Shown: in pieces, positions 10,201-18,761 of the stretch
Layout: every line of letters begins with the position of its first letter
Position numbering within the stretch: position 1 is the first letter of the stretch
From: Luteolibacter sp. SL250
GTDB taxonomy: Bacteria; Verrucomicrobiota; Verrucomicrobiia; Verrucomicrobiales; Akkermansiaceae
NCBI RefSeq assembly: GCF_026625605.1
Contig: NZ_CP113054.1
Location: forward strand, 1,302,001-1,366,000
Length of the DNA stretch: 64,000 nt
Direction of reading: 5' to 3'
Position numbers and translations under genes: made by a program
Notes under the pieces: model-generated
What the model saw: the letters and a program-made list of their open reading frames with translations, nothing else
Told to the model about the DNA's origin: nothing
Database searches by the model: none

Positions 10201-10518
10201 GTGACTTACGAGTTCATGACCGACGTTGTCTGGGAGCGGATGCGGATGCTCCTTCCGGAAGCCAATTCATTTGGTCGGCCACGATGTGGCGACCGCGATG
10301 TATTGGAAGGAATCTTACGGGTGCTCAGGACCGGTGCGAGATGGAGGGACATCCCGAAGCATTTGCCAAGCGCGGCAACTTGCTGGAGACGCCTGAGGGA
10401 CTGGGAGGAAGGCGAAGTCTGGGACAACCTCTGGCGCGCGTTCATCTTCCAGCTCGACCAACAACGCCTGCTCGACTGGCAGGAATGCTTCATGGACCGG
10501 ATTCGCTCTCCGGCCTAA
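10201..10518 (+). pseudogene. IS5-family transposase N-terminal fragment (DUF4096)
   Basis: 105 residues covering the insertion-element N-terminal domain: VWERMRMLLPE, then GRPRCGDRDVLEGILRVLRTG, ARWRDIPKHLP and the tryptophan-rich WEEGEVWDNLW. Complete IS5/IS427-type transposases continue with a DDE catalytic domain, often through a frameshift into a second frame. Here the frame stops just after MDRIRSPA and nothing recognisable as the catalytic half follows. The GTG at 10201 or the ATG at 10216 could be the start. No inverted repeats were found around it. It marks the left side of the accessory region. Confidence 0.75.
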
Positions 10519-10656
10519 CAGGCCAGCCTCGGAGGTTTGAATGTGGCCATTAAGCTTCAGGTCATTTAATTGTAACAAGCGGCATAATGCGGAGTAAAGC
10601 CGTGGTCATCTTAGCTGTTAGTGGTGGACTCGACGATGACGCCGTCGGCCTACCTG

Positions 10657-10681
10657 CCAGACCCATTAATAATGGGTCTGG
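10657..10681. repeat. Perfect 25-base palindrome after DUF4917 gene
   Basis: Twelve-base arms (CCAGACCCATTA and its complement) sit around a single central base. The palindrome lies 10 bases beyond the stop codon of the minus-strand DUF4917 gene, where a transcript hairpin would form. No T-run follows on either strand, so it is not a classical intrinsic terminator. It could instead be a protein-binding or recombination site. Confidence 0.5.
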
Positions 10682-10691
10682 GGAAACGAAG

Positions 10692-11696
10692 CTAATCGGC
10701 AATCCACCCACCTGGTCCATTCGAATCAAAGAAATCAACCTGGGCAGTTTCGAGTCCTTTGATCTTCTTAATTGAAAATTTCACTCTGGAACAGAATTCT
10801 TCGTAATCGCCAGATCCGGTGTAAACTGAAACCCCAATTCGGTTAATCCTCGCTTGGCCCAAGGCAGCAAGAATATGGGAGTCCTGTTCTCCGCAGGCCC
10901 ATCCGTAAATGATTGCTGAATCCTTGGGGCAGGAGAGTTCGGTGTAGACCTGATTGAGATACCGGCTTCTGCGTATGGCCTGTAACTTCTTCCTCACGTC
11001 TCCTTCGCTGACAAAAAGTGGGTGTTTACCGCCGATTGTCCACTTGTCAGAAATGCTACTCAAAAGATCTCCACTGGGGTCCGCGGTCACTTTGGCTTCA
11101 TTCCCCCACAGATCAGTCACTAATGACAAGCTTCCATGAGGGTAGAAAATCAAAGTGGATCCCTCTCGGTAGCTTTCGTAGTTAAAATTAAATGATCCTC
11201 CGTAACCGAAGCAGTCCTTAAATATAGGGTCTTCAGGATCGTTGTATTCCATGATCGACCAATAGACCGAAAGATCATAGTTTAGGGAAAAGACAGTGCC
11301 GAAATTTTTCATGAAATCGGCCATTGCTGGAAAATGCCCTCGGATTAGATCTCTAACGGGATGGACTTGCTGAACGCATTCAATCAGGGCCATTTTGATT
11401 GAATTGTAGCATTCGGTCGTTTTGTTGTCGGGGATTCCAAGGGCTTTGTTGATCTCGAAGGCGTGGGAAACAGATCTCATCACCCATTCAAAATCCGGCG
11501 ATTTGAAATAATTGAAAATGGCAGATGTCTCTCGACTGATCAGTCCTCTCTTTTCCGCTTCACTATACAGTGACGTGTAAGTCAGGGGAGAAGCTGCGCC
11601 TTGCAGTGCGACCGAAGCGCCATTGCCGAGGATGAGGCAATTGCGGGTTGCTTTCATTGGTGCCCATATTTCTGGGAACGGTTTTAGGGTCGTCAT
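10692..11696 (-). CDS. DUF4917-family, SIR2-like protein
   Basis: 334 residues. Features typical of DUF4917 are CLILGNGASVAL near the N-terminus (glycine-rich, Rossmann-like), TVFSLNYDLSVYW in the middle (compare the NYD motif of SIR2-like domains), FYPHGSLSL, and a late IIYGWACGEQDSHIL resembling the GxS-x-D-x-H of SIR2-like NAD-binding proteins. Start ATG 11696 is used; ATG 11657 would place the glycine-rich motif even closer to the N-terminus. SIR2-like proteins in defence regions often degrade or sense NAD, but no enzymatic role is proven for this family. It lies at the outer end of a minus-strand group of defence-like genes. About 287 bases separate it from the next gene upstream, including a low-confidence open frame at 11563-11919. 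Confidence 0.75.
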   Translation of the reverse strand: MTTLKPFPEIWAPMKATRNCLILGNGASVALQGAASPLTYTSLYSEAEKRGLISRETSAIFNYFKSPDFEWVMRSVSHAFEINKALGIPDNKTTECYNSIKMALIECVQQVHPVRDLIRGHFPAMADFMKNFGTVFSLNYDLSVYWSIMEYNDPEDPIFKDCFGYGGSFNFNYESYREGSTLIFYPHGSLSLVTDLWGNEAKVTADPSGDLLSSISDKWTIGGKHPLFVSEGDVRKKLQAIRRSRYLNQVYTELSCPKDSAIIYGWACGEQDSHILAALGQARINRIGVSVYTGSGDYEEFCSRVKFSIKKIKGLETAQVDFFDSNGPGGWIAD

Positions 11697-11983
11697 GTGA
11701 TCTAATAGATAAAATTTGCTTCGGTTGAGAGGCGCTCGATGTTCTCGCTGATTTACTCGATCCCCAGAGGGATCCGATCAGAATTGTTGTTTTTTGGGAG
11801 TAAATCGCGATTTTGCCTGGAGGAGGACCAGGTTCTGTTCTCGATGACTTTGGCGGTTCCTGTTTTGCGGGTTCGGATTCTTTCAGAACGTTCTTTATCT
11901 CATTGTAATGGCGGAACATGGCGACAACTGCATCCGGGGCCTCGTTCGAATCGATGGGATGCGAAGCTCTTCGCGGCTCTCAT

Positions 11984-13645
11984 TCAAATCCATTCAACAT
12001 TTCTTCCGCGTCCGTATTTCTTTTCTTTTTCGTCAGACGTCAGAACCTCCACATCGGTTAGTAAGCAAAGCCAGGCGTCCAGACGGTCAGCCATCCACGG
12101 AGCGCTGTTTTCTCCAATCTTATTCTCCATGCCCGCCGTCGGAACGATGCCAAAATCACTCAACATGAATCGGAGTCTCTGTTTGGGTGCGCCGGGGTCC
12201 AACCGTGAAAGAGCGACTCTCAGATGCTGGGTGAAAACGAGGTCCGCATATAGGTCACGGAAGAATTCGTTCAGCGGTCGATTCATCCGATCCTCCAGCC
12301 ATCCATGAAACCAGCGGATGGAAATCCGGGTTTCTCCTCCCCATGATAGATCCTCGTGGTCGGCAAAGCGCGTAAGCCATATTTTGGTTCGCAGAATCCA
12401 TCGAACCAGCATCCCGAAAGCCCGCGGACATTCGTCCTGAGCTTCTCCAGCCCCCATGTCGATCCAGTCGTAGTGATTTGAGTCGCCCGAGATATTAGAG
12501 TTCCACCAATTGGACGCTGCCTCTATGGCAGAGGGGGCATTGGCGGCTAGACACTCCCGCCGAATACCGTCCGCCAGCGATAGTGGAGTATCTCCCAGCC
12601 AGGACAGGGTCGCGTTTACCACATCATCGACAGAAGAGCATCCTTCCCTCACGGCCAGTTCGAAAACTCGCAGGAAGGTTTCCAGAATATAACGCTGAAA
12701 CTGCCTGCCTTCGAAGATTGCCCAAGAAGCTCTCTGGTGTTCAAGCATGGGATCTGTGAGTACCAATGGCGCATTCTTTTTGACGAGACCCGTGAACCAC
12801 GTGCGGCGGAGGTCCTCGGAATCCGCGGCGCCGATTTGCTCAAGCGTATCGATTATCAGGCGGGTAGTGATCCTACGACCGTTCGGCAGCCCATTCGATA
12901 CGTTTCCGAGAAGCAGCCGAATGAGGGATTGTTTTACGTTCTGAGGCGCGACACGGAATGCGGCTGGATGGAGTCCTTGAAGTTGCAAGTTTTCGAGGTC
13001 TTCGTGCGCCCGAACCTCGAAATCCAACCGCCCGAACTGGACAAGCAGCGGGTCATCACTCAGTCGGGACTCGATATATTCACAGATCCGGTCGGTTTCT
13101 TCATTGGAAATGGGGACATGAATCCAGGTCGCGTGACCGTCCTTCGCCGTCGCGTATCCGATGAAATCGAGATACCGGAGAGCAGGGCCGTAAAGCGCAG
13201 CCGCGTAGATGCTGGTCGATTCGGTTCGCTTGGTCTTTTTCTCGTCCTTATTTTTATCGAAGCTCAGGACAGTCGGGAAGACGAGCGTTTGATCCACTCC
13301 AATTCTGCGGTTCGGCATTCCGAATTTCTCGTTCGCTTCGGAGTTGTCTTTCACTCCGTCGGCCATGGCCATTTCAATAGCTTGCCGAAAGCGGTCGTAG
13401 TTCTGTTGAGAAAATTTCTTCGGCTGTCCCTCGCATATCCGTTGAAATTTCCAAGCAATCCAAGCTCCCAAGCAAAAAATGCCGATGTCAGTGGTGGCGT
13501 TGTTCACTCCGGGCAAGAGGGTCCCGGCCAGCATATCGAAGTTGACCAAGCGAAGCCCCAGAAAATCGATGCCGCCACCATCGTCGGCAAACGCCTGCGT
13601 CAGGAAGGGCTGTTGGGGAAGCGGTTTGAGGGCTTTAGGCTTCAT
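11984..13645 (-). CDS. Unknown 553-residue partner of the PLD nuclease
   Basis: I do not recognise the family. Start ATG 13645 is chosen because it overlaps the end of the PLD gene by 11 bases and opens a sensible N-terminus (MKPKALKPLPQQ). Around residues 25-65 the sequence GGGIDFLGLRLVNFDMLAG and GIFCLGAWIAWKF suggests an alpha-helical or membrane-proximal domain. The rest is mixed alpha/beta and rich in Trp and Arg towards the C-terminus (WFHGWLEDRMNRPL), with no nucleotide-binding loop visible. The overlap with the nuclease gene implies translational coupling and probably a complex or a toxin/regulator relationship. It could be a target-sensing subunit; this is inference from gene order. 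Confidence 0.7.
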   Translation of the reverse strand: MKPKALKPLPQQPFLTQAFADDGGGIDFLGLRLVNFDMLAGTLLPGVNNATTDIGIFCLGAWIAWKFQRICEGQPKKFSQQNYDRFRQAIEMAMADGVKDNSEANEKFGMPNRRIGVDQTLVFPTVLSFDKNKDEKKTKRTESTSIYAAALYGPALRYLDFIGYATAKDGHATWIHVPISNEETDRICEYIESRLSDDPLLVQFGRLDFEVRAHEDLENLQLQGLHPAAFRVAPQNVKQSLIRLLLGNVSNGLPNGRRITTRLIIDTLEQIGAADSEDLRRTWFTGLVKKNAPLVLTDPMLEHQRASWAIFEGRQFQRYILETFLRVFELAVREGCSSVDDVVNATLSWLGDTPLSLADGIRRECLAANAPSAIEAASNWWNSNISGDSNHYDWIDMGAGEAQDECPRAFGMLVRWILRTKIWLTRFADHEDLSWGGETRISIRWFHGWLEDRMNRPLNEFFRDLYADLVFTQHLRVALSRLDPGAPKQRLRFMLSDFGIVPTAGMENKIGENSAPWMADRLDAWLCLLTDVEVLTSDEKEKKYGRGRNVEWI

Positions 13646-16346
13646 GAATTTCCAGAATGACGCTGAGGAGTTCCGGCACGAGGGCGGTGCCACAGGCAGA
13701 GCAGATACAAGGAATCAGGCTTTCGATGGGTCGGAGCGTAGGCTCGCGGGTATTGGCATTGGAGCATCCGTCCTGCACACACATGGGGCGCAGATGATTG
13801 ACAATCTGGATTGAGTTTCCTTTTGCCTTCCGCTCCAGTCTTCGACGAAACTCAGCCCAATTGACGATGCGACCGAATGACTCTGGCTTCACTTCATCGC
13901 CGTTGGCTGCGGCGCGGATTGTTTGGAGGTAACTGAATCCCGGATAGTTTTTCCAACTCTTGTGCTCCATTGCCGTGAGGGCCGAGTCTAGGCCCTTTAA
14001 ACCAAAGCCTCCTTCCGATCTCGGCAAGTAATGCAAAGCATGTTCGAGGACTTCCGACTTCGTCGTTTCATCGAGCGTGAGCGAAAGCCCGGTGAAGTGT
14101 CGGAATTTCAACCACACCAATAAAGGAAACCCTTCGTCGTTTCGGGCGTCAGCATGGAGGATCGCAAACAAGGCTACGCCAAGAAGAATCAAATCGTGGG
14201 GAGCTTCCAGTTCGGGATCGTCCATGATGTCCTGGAGAATCGGCGGGAACTTCCAGTGTCGATACGGATGGGCTTTGGGAGTAACCCAAGTGTCGGGCTG
14301 GCTGCGATCATCGACCAGCAGGCGGAGGAAACCGGAAATGAGGTCGTTGGTTAAAACGACGGGGACCCCTTCGTCGACAGTCCCGTTGCCTGGATGGAGC
14401 AGCAGGGTGATGAGCAACGTCTGGAATGCAACCGGTAGCAGGCGTTCTTTGTGCGGCATTTCGAATTCCTCCGCGCGTTTGCCCTTAGAGCAGGGCCTCG
14501 CGTAAATGACGGCGCCATTCATCCGTTGGGTGAGAGTCGAATAGTAGCGCTCCGCATCCCGCCAGCGTCGGATTCTTGAACTTGTCGCATCATCTTCTTT
14601 GGGCTTTTTGGGTTCGTTAGGCTTGGCCCTCTCGCCGCCTTCCTCCCCCTCGGTATCGGAAGGCTCCATTTCGCGTACGGCGCTGACCGTCTCCTTGGGT
14701 TTTTCACGAAGCAGAGAAGTCATGATTCGTTGGAACCACGCAACATTTCCACCAGCATGCTGGCCCTGGCGCCCGGCATTCTCGTCGACCGCAACCGGTG
14801 GCCAAATTGGCACCCTGACCGGGCGCTCTTTTTCAGGAGTCGTGGTGGAACTGCTCGGGTGGAATCCTTCATTTATGTCCTCCGCGTCCAGAGTTTGGAA
14901 GCAAAGCCGGAAGATCGCATTGATGCCGGCGGCTTCGGGCACCTCCTCGCCCGACAACAAGGCGCGCATCGCAGCCGCCGCGTTCCGTTGGAGGGGCGTG
15001 GCCGTTAGGTCGGCAAAGCTCTCCACCAGAGCGAATGAGCGGAATTCGTCGCCCGTAGCTTTGGTTCCCTTGATCTCCACGGCTGCGGCATTCATCGACC
15101 CCTCCAACCAGCCCGGGTATTGATCGCTTCCCAGTCGTTCAAGAGTGCGGTCATGAAAGAGTCTTCCGTACGAGCGGGTTTCTCGTTTTGGGCCGCAGAT
15201 CCAGGTGGCACTCACGTTCTCCAACGGCAGAGCGTTTTGATGTGTCGAATCCACACCGAGAAAAATGCCGGACGATTTCAATACGGCGTGAATTCCGATC
15301 CAGCCTGTCCCGCTGCTGGAATAGTCCGGGGGAGCGTGTGTTAGTGGTTTCCTGGGAATGAAAGCCGCGAAGAGCGAGTCAAACACCGGTCGGTCGATTT
15401 TTCGCAGGACTGCGGCTTCGATATTCTTGCTCTCCAATGCTGCCATGGTGGCGTTGACGCTTCCAGTCATGGAGAAACATCCGCCATTCCGATCCACCAA
15501 ACCGTATAGCTTCAGATGGGCAAAGCGGCCCGAATTGCCCTTGTGTCCCTGGAGACCAAGCTGGCGAAGTGGTTTCTTTTGCCACTGTTCAAGTTCCTTG
15601 GGTTCCAGATCCACACCCTCTCCTTGTTTAGCTGGGAACACCTCGATGTCTTTGGCTCCGAGTGTCCTCGCAAGGTTTTTTACTCCCTCTAGGCCACCGC
15701 CGAAGTAGGGTGAGGCCACTCGGAGTTCGCGGCAGTCGACCACCTTGGCGAGTTGTTCTGCGAAACCGCCTTGGAATGATGAAAGAAACCATAGCTTGCG
15801 GGATTTCTGCGCCTGGTTGCTTTCGTGAAGATCTTCCAGGAGGCGTATCATTGAAACGATGGTCTTTAGCCCGGGGCGTTCCTGTTGCTCCCGCAGCGAC
15901 CACATTCCCAGCAGTCCCTTCACGAACTCCGTGAGTTCCCGACACAACTCTCTATCTCCGCCGCCTCGAAACACTTCAAAGGTTTCGAAAAGCTCAAGAT
16001 TGTTGATGAATCCGGATTGCGTGAGATTGCCGCTGCCGCAGAGCACGGCCACCTGGTCGTTGTCCGCCATGATCCAGACCTTCGGGTGAAAAGCTCCGGC
16101 GCAGTTCGGATAGACCAGCGAGTAGATGGTGGACGCAGCGCGCAGCGCCCCCACTTCCTGAGCTGCCATCTGGAAACCTTTCAAATCGCAGAGCACCACC
16201 GCTCCTGCTAGATTCCGTCGATCGATTTTCGGCAGGATAGAGGTCTCGAAAAATACCGGACTGGCGGTGTAGCTGGTTCCCAATACGTAGCGGGGAGCGA
16301 ACCGCTTGAAGAACTCGGACAGTTTCCATTGAGGGGTTTCAGTCAT
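13635..16346 (-). CDS. Phospholipase-D-type nuclease with C-terminal zinc ribbon
   Basis: 903 residues from ATG 16346; the frame is open upstream to 16520, but MTETPQWKLSEFF begins the conserved part. Two PLD/HKD-like half-sites are visible. The first is His87-x-Lys89 (FHPKVWIM) followed by GSGNLTQSG. The second is His277-x-Lys279 (AHLKLYG) followed by GSVNATMAA. The missing Asp of a full HKD motif is usual in PLD-like nucleases. A charged, proline-rich linker (about 570-610) leads to a helical C-terminal half. The protein ends with a Cys cluster (CVQDGC, then CICSACG), consistent with a zinc ribbon. The architecture suggests a DNA- or RNA-cleaving effector. It is coupled to the 553-residue protein by an 11-base overlap and preceded by the DUF3883 gene. 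Confidence 0.8.
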   Translation of the reverse strand: MTETPQWKLSEFFKRFAPRYVLGTSYTASPVFFETSILPKIDRRNLAGAVVLCDLKGFQMAAQEVGALRAASTIYSLVYPNCAGAFHPKVWIMADNDQVAVLCGSGNLTQSGFINNLELFETFEVFRGGGDRELCRELTEFVKGLLGMWSLREQQERPGLKTIVSMIRLLEDLHESNQAQKSRKLWFLSSFQGGFAEQLAKVVDCRELRVASPYFGGGLEGVKNLARTLGAKDIEVFPAKQGEGVDLEPKELEQWQKKPLRQLGLQGHKGNSGRFAHLKLYGLVDRNGGCFSMTGSVNATMAALESKNIEAAVLRKIDRPVFDSLFAAFIPRKPLTHAPPDYSSSGTGWIGIHAVLKSSGIFLGVDSTHQNALPLENVSATWICGPKRETRSYGRLFHDRTLERLGSDQYPGWLEGSMNAAAVEIKGTKATGDEFRSFALVESFADLTATPLQRNAAAAMRALLSGEEVPEAAGINAIFRLCFQTLDAEDINEGFHPSSSTTTPEKERPVRVPIWPPVAVDENAGRQGQHAGGNVAWFQRIMTSLLREKPKETVSAVREMEPSDTEGEEGGERAKPNEPKKPKEDDATSSRIRRWRDAERYYSTLTQRMNGAVIYARPCSKGKRAEEFEMPHKERLLPVAFQTLLITLLLHPGNGTVDEGVPVVLTNDLISGFLRLLVDDRSQPDTWVTPKAHPYRHWKFPPILQDIMDDPELEAPHDLILLGVALFAILHADARNDEGFPLLVWLKFRHFTGLSLTLDETTKSEVLEHALHYLPRSEGGFGLKGLDSALTAMEHKSWKNYPGFSYLQTIRAAANGDEVKPESFGRIVNWAEFRRRLERKAKGNSIQIVNHLRPMCVQDGCSNANTREPTLRPIESLIPCICSACGTALVPELLSVILEIHEA

Positions 16347-16444
16347 TTCGATAGGGATCTCAAAGTTGCTTTCGATATACCAGCACTGGTGCTGTTCTTG
16401 AAAGCTTGTTGTCCGATGAAGTCCCAAATCGTCCGCGACGATGA

Positions 16445-17089
16445 CTATATTCTGTGTCTTAGAAGTTGAACGCGATAAGCCGTAGGTTCGACTACGCAGC
16501 TGTCGATTTCCCACGCCCATAAAACCTCCAACGTCCCGCCCGAAGCAATGCGCGAATCGCCAAGCCCCGAGATCTTGATACCGTAAACGATAAAGAGGGC
16601 GGTCTGTCCCTTTTCTATCCGGTGGAGCTCAACTTCATTTCGGGTCATAAGGATGGCATCACACAGATTGCTCGTGGTACCTTTTACCTCGATTTTCACT
16701 CTTTCCTCTCCCTTTTCGGCCTCAAAGTCGTAGGGGTTAGATGCCGATGTGTCTCTCACGCGATATCCACGGGTCGTTAGCCACGCGGAACCCAGCTCCA
16801 TGGCACGGAGCTCGACGCGTTTCCTATCAGGAGCCGACAGCCCCCCAAACCCCTGCCCGCTCTTTTTCGTGAGGGGGTTTGTAATTTCGATCATGGCGAT
16901 TTCGTCCTGATCCGCTGGAGAGAGTTCACGTCCATCCGCTTCGGCTCGATAGATGGTCGCAAGTACCCGACCCAATAACCGGGGGTGGACCGTCGGTGTA
17001 TGAAAGCGTGTCACCCGGACGCCCGAATCGGCTAACCCAACTTTCCGCTTCTGGGAGCAAAATGACTCTGCTAGAAAGAATTCGCTCAT
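16445..17089 (-). CDS. DUF3883 protein, putative PD-(D/E)XK nuclease
   Basis: 214 residues from ATG 17089. The C-terminal 130 residues match DUF3883: RAMELGSAWLTTRGY, NPYDFEAEKG, then IEVKGT, where Asp and E-x-K would form a PD-(D/E)XK-like metal site, followed by MTRNEVEL. DUF3883 is common in restriction and defence loci. The start is supported by a GGAGGA ribosome site about 10 bases upstream, but that site lies inside hsdM, and the two divergent genes share the four bases CATG at their starts. An alternative is that the gene lost its natural 5' end when the hsd operon arrived. The N-terminal 80 residues are not recognised. Confidence 0.75.
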   Translation of the reverse strand: MSEFFLAESFCSQKRKVGLADSGVRVTRFHTPTVHPRLLGRVLATIYRAEADGRELSPADQDEIAMIEITNPLTKKSGQGFGGLSAPDRKRVELRAMELGSAWLTTRGYRVRDTSASNPYDFEAEKGEERVKIEVKGTTSNLCDAILMTRNEVELHRIEKGQTALFIVYGIKISGLGDSRIASGGTLEVLWAWEIDSCVVEPTAYRVQLLRHRI

Positions 17090-18761
17090 GCCCGATTCTT
17101 CCTCCCAAGCCTTCCTCCGCGAGCTCGACAAGAAACTCTGGACCGCCGCCGACAAGCTGCGGTCGAACCTTGATGCCGCCGTTTACAAGCACGCCGTCCT
17201 CGGTCTCATCTTCCTCAAATACGTCTCCGATTCATTCGCCGAACGGCAGAAGGAGATCGAGGCGATGCTAAAGGATCCCGAGAATGACTTCTACATGGAC
17301 CCCGCTGACCACGGCGGAGCTGCCGGTTATCAGAAAGCTATTGATCAGGAACTGGAGGAGCGGGACTACTACATCGAGAAAAACGTCTTCTGGGTGCCGG
17401 CGCTGGCGCGGTGGAAGACCTTGCAGGATTCCGCCAAGCTCCCGGCGGGAACCGAGATCACCGTGAAGAACGGCAAGGTCTCGAAATACAAGATCACTTC
17501 CACCGGCAAGCTCATCGACGACGCGCTGGAAGCCGTGGAGAAGGAGAACCCGAAGCTCAAGAACGTCCTCAACAAGAACTACACGCAGCTCCAGATCGAT
17601 CCGGCGAACCTCGCGGGGCTCATCGACCTCATTGCCACCATCCCGTTCCAGCACGCGGACCTTCACGCGAAGGACATCCTCGGCCACGTTTACGAATATT
17701 TCCTCGGCCAGTTCGCCCTGGCGGAGGGGAAAAAGGGGGGGCAATATTTCACGCCCAAGTCGATCGTCAGTCTTATCGTGGAAATGATCGAGCCCTATCA
17801 GGGGCGCGTCTATGACCCGGCGATGGGCTCCGGCGGCTTCTTCGTCCAGTCGGAGCGCTTCATCGAGGAGCACGGCGGCATCATCGGTGATATCATGGTC
17901 TTCGGGCAGGAAAGCAATCCCACCACCTGGCGGCTGGCGGCGATGAACATGGCCATCCGCGGCATCGACTTCGATTTCGGCAAGGAACCGGCGGACACTT
18001 TTACCCGCGACCAGCACCCGGACCTCCGCGCGGACTTCGTGATGGCGAATCCGCCCTTCAACATCAAGGCATGGTGGGACGGCAAGCTGGAGGGCGACGC
18101 ACGGTGGAAATACGGCACGCCGCCGCAGGGGAATGCCAACTTCGCCTGGGTCCAGCACATGCTCCACCACCTCGCGCCGAATGGCTCGATGGCGCTGTTG
18201 CTCGCCAATGGCTCGATGAGTTCGAATTCCAGCGGCGAGGGTGACATCCGCCGCGCCTTGATCGAGGCGGATCTCGTCGAGTGCATGGTCGCCCTGCCCG
18301 GCCAGCTCTTCACCAATACCCAGATTCCCGCCTGCATCTGGTTCCTCACGAAAAACAAAGCCAAGCGCTCCCGTCCCGGGGCCGCCGCCCTGCGCGACCG
18401 CCGCGGTGAAACGCTCTTCATCGACGGCCGCAAGCTCGGCTTCATGAAAGACCGCGTGTTGCGGGATTTCGCTCCAGAGGACGTCGAGAAAATCGCAGGG
18501 AAGTTCCGCGAATGGAGGACAGGTGGTTACGAGGATGTTTCCGGTTTTTGTAAATCTGCGACAAATCAGGAAACTGCCCTCAGCGGTCATATCTTAACTC
18601 CGGGTCGATATGTCGGTGCTGAAGACGTTGAGAATGATGGCGAAGCCTTCGAAGACAAGATGTTGCGTCTTGTGACTGAGCTAAATTTGCAATTTACCGA
18701 AGCTGCGAAACTTGAGAAGACCATCACCGGAAATCTGAGAGGACTTGGATATGAAGGGTAA
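17088..18761 (+). CDS. hsdM: Type I restriction-modification DNA methyltransferase subunit M
   Basis: 557 residues, full length for HsdM. The N-terminal helical domain (FLRELDKKLWTAADKLRSNL, then KYVSDSF) is followed by the methyltransferase core. The SAM-binding motif I is YDPAMGSGGFF near residue 242, after QYFTPKSIVSLIVEM. The catalytic NPPF of gamma-type N6-adenine methyltransferases starts at residue 321. The M subunit methylates adenine at the site chosen by HsdS and forms the M2S or R2M2S complex. The gene is clearly GC-rich. Its 3' end overlaps hsdS. The start codon overlaps that of the divergent DUF3883 gene. Confidence 0.95.
   Translation: MPDSSSQAFLRELDKKLWTAADKLRSNLDAAVYKHAVLGLIFLKYVSDSFAERQKEIEAMLKDPENDFYMDPADHGGAAGYQKAIDQELEERDYYIEKNVFWVPALARWKTLQDSAKLPAGTEITVKNGKVSKYKITSTGKLIDDALEAVEKENPKLKNVLNKNYTQLQIDPANLAGLIDLIATIPFQHADLHAKDILGHVYEYFLGQFALAEGKKGGQYFTPKSIVSLIVEMIEPYQGRVYDPAMGSGGFFVQSERFIEEHGGIIGDIMVFGQESNPTTWRLAAMNMAIRGIDFDFGKEPADTFTRDQHPDLRADFVMANPPFNIKAWWDGKLEGDARWKYGTPPQGNANFAWVQHMLHHLAPNGSMALLLANGSMSSNSSGEGDIRRALIEADLVECMVALPGQLFTNTQIPACIWFLTKNKAKRSRPGAAALRDRRGETLFIDGRKLGFMKDRVLRDFAPEDVEKIAGKFREWRTGGYEDVSGFCKSATNQETALSGHILTPGRYVGAEDVENDGEAFEDKMLRLVTELNLQFTEAAKLEKTITGNLRGLGYEG

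Noticed and set aside
11563-11919. 118-codon minus-strand frame between the DUF4917 and 553-residue genes
   Set aside because: Its second half overlaps the DUF4917 N-terminus in another frame, and the Ser/Pro/Lys-rich sequence is not recognisable. A short real gene cannot be excluded.
17268-18590. A 440-residue antisense frame across hsdM
   Set aside because: hsdM is unmistakable on the plus strand, and the antisense product has no recognisable motif.
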